Part shown: positions 60,821-64,000 of the stretch, in pieces | How positions within the stretch are numbered: position 1 is the first letter of the stretch | Layout of the letters: each line of letters starts with the position of its first letter | Source: Pseudonocardia sp. | GTDB lineage: Bacteria > Actinomycetota > Actinomycetes > Mycobacteriales > Pseudonocardiaceae | Direction: 5' to 3' | Assembly: GCF_029263155.1 (NCBI RefSeq) | Contig: NZ_JAJCYB010000063.1 | Location: 1 to 64,000 of the forward strand | DNA length: 64,000 nt | Program-made: the position numbers and the translations under genes | Notes under the pieces: model-generated | The model's database searches: none | Told to the model about the DNA's origin: nothing | Seen by the model: the letters and a program-made list of their open reading frames with translations, nothing else

Positions 60821-61488
60821 CGAATCGGTACCCCGTTCCGGGTCGGCGGGGCGGCCGGCTCGGGTGCGGGGTCGTCACGGGCGGTCGTCCACCAGTGCGC
60901 CATCCGCTCCACCGTGTCGAGCCCCGGCACGGCGACGGCGCCGGTCGGGGCCTGGTCCCAGCCGGGCCGGGTCTGGTGCCGCTCGATCGAGCACGAGCCG
61001 GCACTGCCGCGGATGCGTCGCACGACCCCGGGCCGGGACCGTTCGTGCCAGTCCCCGGCCAGCGCCACCGCCGCGGCCGGGCCCTGGTACGCGGCGCACC
61101 AGGCGTGCATCAGCCACACGAGTTCCTCGACGACGTCCGGGTGGTAGAGCCAGCACTCCGGTAGGGCCATCGCGCCGTCGGGGTAGCGCAGGAAGATCGC
61201 GTGCAGCCACGCGGTCAGCTCGCCGAGCAGCCGCCGCGCGCCGAGCTCGTCGTCGGGCAGCATCAGCCACGACGGAGCCGGAGCTGCGGCCGGACGGGCC
61301 GACAGCATCGCGACGACGTCGGTGACCTGCGCGAGCAAGCCGGCCAACTCGTCGACCCGGTCCCCGACCGGCAGCAACGGGTCGACCGCACGGCGCAGTG
61401 CCTCGACCTCGCGGGCGAGTCCGGCCACCGAGCGGGCGACCTCCGCGCCGTCGTCCTCGGTGCCGGCGGGTTCGGCCGGGCGGTTCAT
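60817..61488 (-). CDS. Conserved hypothetical protein of actinomycete conjugative elements
   Basis: 223 residues from ATG 61488, which overlaps the previous stop. A short coiled coil (~18-50) precedes a Trp-rich core: WLMLPDDELGARRLLGELTA, HAIFLRYPDGAMALPECWLY, WHERSRPGVVRRIR. This type of DUF-less protein is common next to SpdB/relaxase genes. Function unknown; co-translated with both neighbours, suggesting a transfer or DNA-processing role. Confidence 0.7.
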   Translation of the reverse strand: MNRPAEPAGTEDDGAEVARSVAGLAREVEALRRAVDPLLPVGDRVDELAGLLAQVTDVVAMLSARPAAAPAPSWLMLPDDELGARRLLGELTAWLHAIFLRYPDGAMALPECWLYHPDVVEELVWLMHAWCAAYQGPAAAVALAGDWHERSRPGVVRRIRGSAGSCSIERHQTRPGWDQAPTGAVAVPGLDTVERMAHWWTTARDDPAPEPAAPPTRNGVPIR

Positions 61489-62078
61489 CGGGACCACCCC
61501 GAGTCGCCGTACGGCGGGTCCATGAAGCCGCGCGACTCGGTGTCCTGCTCCACGGCGGGAGCATCGTCGTGCCAGCGGGCGAGCTGATCACGCCGAGCCT
61601 CCAGCTCCGAGCCGTCGACGACCGTGCACCACGGCACCGGACCGACCGGTCGCTCGCACTCCCACACCGTCCGCGGGTCGGCGTCGTCGACGCCGATCTG
61701 ATCGCGCAGCGCAGCAGCGCGCGCGGCCAGTTCGGCCGGGTCCACCACGTGGGCCGGCTGCGCCTGGGGCGGGAGCACGTCCGGATGGGGCAGGTCCAGC
61801 CGTGCGGACCCGCCCGGGTGCCACCACTGCGAGTCGTCAGCGTCGAACGCGACGTCGTCGGGGCCATCGGTCCGGTTGAGCTGGGCTCCGTGGCGGTGCA
61901 GCTCCCGGTCGAGGGACGAGTCGGCGTCGACGATCCGGGCGAGCAGCGCGTCCTTCTCGGCGAGGAACGCGGCCCGCTCGGCCGGGTCGGCGGCGCGGCC
62001 TTGCGCGGACAGCTCGCGTAGCCGGCGGGTCAGCGCCGCGACCTCGGCGATCGTGGGACGGTCATAGGGCGGGTTCAT
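61485..62078 (-). CDS. Hypothetical protein of the conjugation cluster, 197 aa
   Basis: ATG 62078 with GGAGG seven bases upstream. The first ~70 residues are helical (IAEVAALTRRLRELSAQGRA, FLAEKDALLARI), the rest acidic with several Trp (DSQWWHPGGSARLDLP, RTVWECERPVGPVPWC). No family recognised. Coupled (ATGA) to 60817-61488 and 67 bases after the coupling-protein gene, so part of the same operon. Confidence 0.65.
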   Translation of the reverse strand: MNPPYDRPTIAEVAALTRRLRELSAQGRAADPAERAAFLAEKDALLARIVDADSSLDRELHRHGAQLNRTDGPDDVAFDADDSQWWHPGGSARLDLPHPDVLPPQAQPAHVVDPAELAARAAALRDQIGVDDADPRTVWECERPVGPVPWCTVVDGSELEARRDQLARWHDDAPAVEQDTESRGFMDPPYGDSGWSR

Positions 62079-62145
62079 CGGGCACCTCCAGGTGTGACGG
62101 CCACGCGGCGCGGCCGGGTGTGCGTGCGGGATCGGTCGGGCCGGT

Positions 62146-64000
62146 TCACGGGTTCCACCACGCCTGCCCGAACGGGAGGTCGGTACGGCTGGCCGGGCTC
62201 TCGGTCGCGGGGCCGGGTTGGTGACGACGGGGGTCGGTCGGCGCGTCCGGCCGAACGGTCCCGGTGTCGGCTCCGGGGCCGGGTCGCTGCCAGTGGGCAT
62301 CACCGTTGGTGTGCGCGGGCCAGGCCGCGACGGGCACCGGGATCTCGACGGTGGGCGGGTCCAGGTCGACGAGCACGCCCCGGGTGTCCGGCCAGATCCC
62401 GGCGAACAGGCGGCGACCACGGGCGTGCAGGGCGCGCGCCCATCGAGCGATCGCAGCCCCGGCACGGGCGCCCGTGGACCTTGTCCACCGCCGGCACGTT
62501 GCGGCGCAGACACGAACCGGGCGGGTTGCCCACGCCCACCATCGGCGTCCGGTGGCGGCCCAGCGAGCGAGCCGGGCGGCCAGCTCCGGGTGCGCAACAG
62601 CGAATGCGAGCGCACGGACGTCCCGGCGGTGCCACGCCATCCGGGCGCGCCCGAGCACCGGGTTGATCCCGCGGCGGAAGACCAGCACCCGGCCCTCGGG
62701 CAGGTTCGCGATCTGTGCCGGGGCCATCACCGGCACGCTGCGCACGGTCCGCGAGCGGCCGCGGCCGTGCGGGTCGGTGGTCCAGATCGGCTCGTCGCGG
62801 TCGCCGCTGAGGGTGGACCAGAAGGTCAGGTCGTCCCGGTCGCCGGTGCCGCCGAAGATGACCTTCGCGGCGGCGTTGGTCATGATCTGTCCGGTCTTCG
62901 CGGATCCGTAGCGGTCGATCATCTGCTGCCGAGACTGGAAGACCGCGATGATCGTGACGTTCCGGCCGCCCATGTCCGCCGTCCAGGATTCGAGCGGGAC
63001 CGGGCAGATCAGGAACGCCTCGTCGAGGTACAGGCCGAGCGGGGGGTCGAGCCGCCCGCCTGGACGCTTCACGGCGATCTGGCGGGCCTGCCGGGCGATG
63101 TGCCCGGTGAGCGCGCACATCAACGGCGCCACCTGGGCTTCCTCGGCTCCGAGCAGGAACACCGTCGCCCGCTCCCGCAGGAGCTGCTCGACGTCGAACC
63201 CGTGCCCGGGCGCCGCGGCCTCGACGGCAGCCCGGTTGTTGAGCCAGCCCAGCGCCAGCGTCATCGTCGTGGTGATCGAGGTCTGGGTCTTCGAGTTCGT
63301 GCCCAAGAACTGGGCGGCGTCCTGGGCGAAGGCCTCCATCGGGGAACGCTGCAACGCCGCGGACACCTCACGACGCGCCACATCCGGCTCACCGACCCAC
63401 GTGAGGACCCGCCCCATCCGATAGCCACCCAGCGCGGCGGCGTGCAGCAGCATCGCCAGGGCGCGGCGAGCCTGGGCGTCCCAGAACTCCCGGTCCCCAC
63501 CCCCGCCGTGGGAGACCGCGCCGATCATGTCCGTGGCGCGCTCGACCGCCGTCTCCGGATCGGTGCAGCCGGTCAGCGGGTCGAAGGTCACCGTCGACGG
63601 GATCCCGCCCAGTCCGACGGCGTTGAACACCCACACCGGGCCCTTCTTCGCTCGCAGCGGCCCGCACAGCGCGAGCAGGTCCGTGCGCGTCGAGGTGACC
63701 AGGACCGCGCCGGGGGCGTCGATGATCCGCCCCGCCAGCCACCCGGTCTTGCCGGTGCGCGGCCCGCCGAACACGAGCGTGACGTCCTCGATCGAGCACC
63801 ACACCGTCTGCACCCCGGTGCGGCACAGCTCGATCCCGTACTCGACGACGGGGACCCGCATCAGCGCCCACCGGCCGAGACCGGTCAGCGCGGGGCGGAC
63901 CTTGCGCACCTTGGCGCGCAGCGCGCGCCCCGACGCGCGGCGGGCGATCGCCGCCGACGACGCCGTTCCGGAGCTGCGCCGGGTGCGCCCGGTCCACCGG
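62146..64000 (-). CDS. Conjugative coupling protein (VirD4/TraD-like), N-terminus cut by window end
   Basis: At least 617 residues; the frame is open to the window edge, so the true start lies beyond 64000. T4CP ATPase motifs: Walker A VFGGPRTGKTGWLA, Walker B-region LGLYLDEAFLICPVP, then VTIIAVFQSRQQMIDRYGSA (VirD4 RNA/Gln motif) and FGGTGDRDDLTFWSTL. It delivers the relaxase-DNA complex to the transfer channel. The Pro-rich C-terminus is typical of actinobacterial forms. The predicted membrane anchor lies upstream of the visible part. Confidence 0.88.
   Translation of the reverse strand, partial: RWTGRTRRSSGTASSAAIARRASGRALRAKVRKVRPALTGLGRWALMRVPVVEYGIELCRTGVQTVWCSIEDVTLVFGGPRTGKTGWLAGRIIDAPGAVLVTSTRTDLLALCGPLRAKKGPVWVFNAVGLGGIPSTVTFDPLTGCTDPETAVERATDMIGAVSHGGGGDREFWDAQARRALAMLLHAAALGGYRMGRVLTWVGEPDVARREVSAALQRSPMEAFAQDAAQFLGTNSKTQTSITTTMTLALGWLNNRAAVEAAAPGHGFDVEQLLRERATVFLLGAEEAQVAPLMCALTGHIARQARQIAVKRPGGRLDPPLGLYLDEAFLICPVPLESWTADMGGRNVTIIAVFQSRQQMIDRYGSAKTGQIMTNAAAKVIFGGTGDRDDLTFWSTLSGDRDEPIWTTDPHGRGRSRTVRSVPVMAPAQIANLPEGRVLVFRRGINPVLGRARMAWHRRDVRALAFAVAHPELAARLARWAATGRRWWAWATRPVRVCAATCRRWTRSTGARAGAAIARWARALHARGRRLFAGIWPDTRGVLVDLDPPTVEIPVPVAAWPAHTNGDAHWQRPGPGADTGTVRPDAPTDPRRHQPGPATESPASRTDLPFGQAWWNP

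Overview
The window is high-GC actinobacterial DNA. Gene content and style point to the Pseudonocardiaceae and resemble Pseudonocardia, although no rRNA or other marker is present to prove it. Supporting signs are an F420-type luciferase-like oxidoreductase, an MmpS-like protein, DUF4333 and DUF222/HNH proteins, frequent GTG starts, ATGA/GTGA start-stop overlaps, and DUF2637 (SpdB-like) and MobF conjugation genes.

Layout. 1-1907: end of a DUF222/HNH nuclease gene, two doubtful small ORFs and an unrecognised 342-residue protein. 2039-10167: a complete four-gene type II Wadjet (JetABCD) operon for SMC-based plasmid defence. 10311-18791: thermonuclease, helicase-associated/WYL protein, GH13 glucosidase coupled to an ADP-ribosylglycohydrolase, TerD, an APC permease and a tiny membrane peptide. 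18936-24043: a BCCT transporter, a cobalamin riboswitch and a vitamin-B12-type ABC importer whose permease gene carries a repeat array at its 5' end. 24045-27583: secreted TAP-like peptidase and HtpG. 27584-34493: a truncated hydrolase remnant, MFS, MAPEG, glutathione synthetase-like ATP-grasp, P450, a YeeE/YedE pair with a Cys-rich partner, and a TPR protein. 34852-38266: MmpS-like, DUF4333 lipoprotein and CAP-domain secreted proteins. 38473-46880: a Dabb protein and, divergently, a catabolic operon (LLM oxidoreductase, enoyl-CoA hydratase, two acyl-CoA dehydrogenases, acyl-CoA ligase, SMP-30 lactonase) followed by a regulator with two TetR domains.

The last 17 kb is accessory. 46998-49709 holds three related antitoxin genes in different states of decay and an intact PIN toxin. 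An IS256-family element (48181-49612, 8-bp target duplication) interrupts the PIN gene's own antitoxin. At 49886-49928 lies the 3' half of a tRNA-Met on the minus strand. Its polarity fits the left attachment site of an integrative conjugative element running rightward past the window end. Inside that element come a sarcosine-oxidase-like gene split by an IS701-family element (TTAA duplication), a lower-GC two-gene cassette (membrane protein plus uracil-DNA-glycosylase-like protein), and conjugation genes: MobF relaxase, SpdB-like DUF2637 protein, two small coupled proteins and a VirD4-like coupling protein cut by the window end.

Best candidates for something new: the two-gene cassette at 52714-54457 beside the att site; the IS-split antitoxin with a surviving toxin; the repeat array that became the N-terminus of the B12 permease; and a phased array of four GTGCAC sites upstream of htpG. 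The Wadjet operon is the clearest defence system but is a described type.
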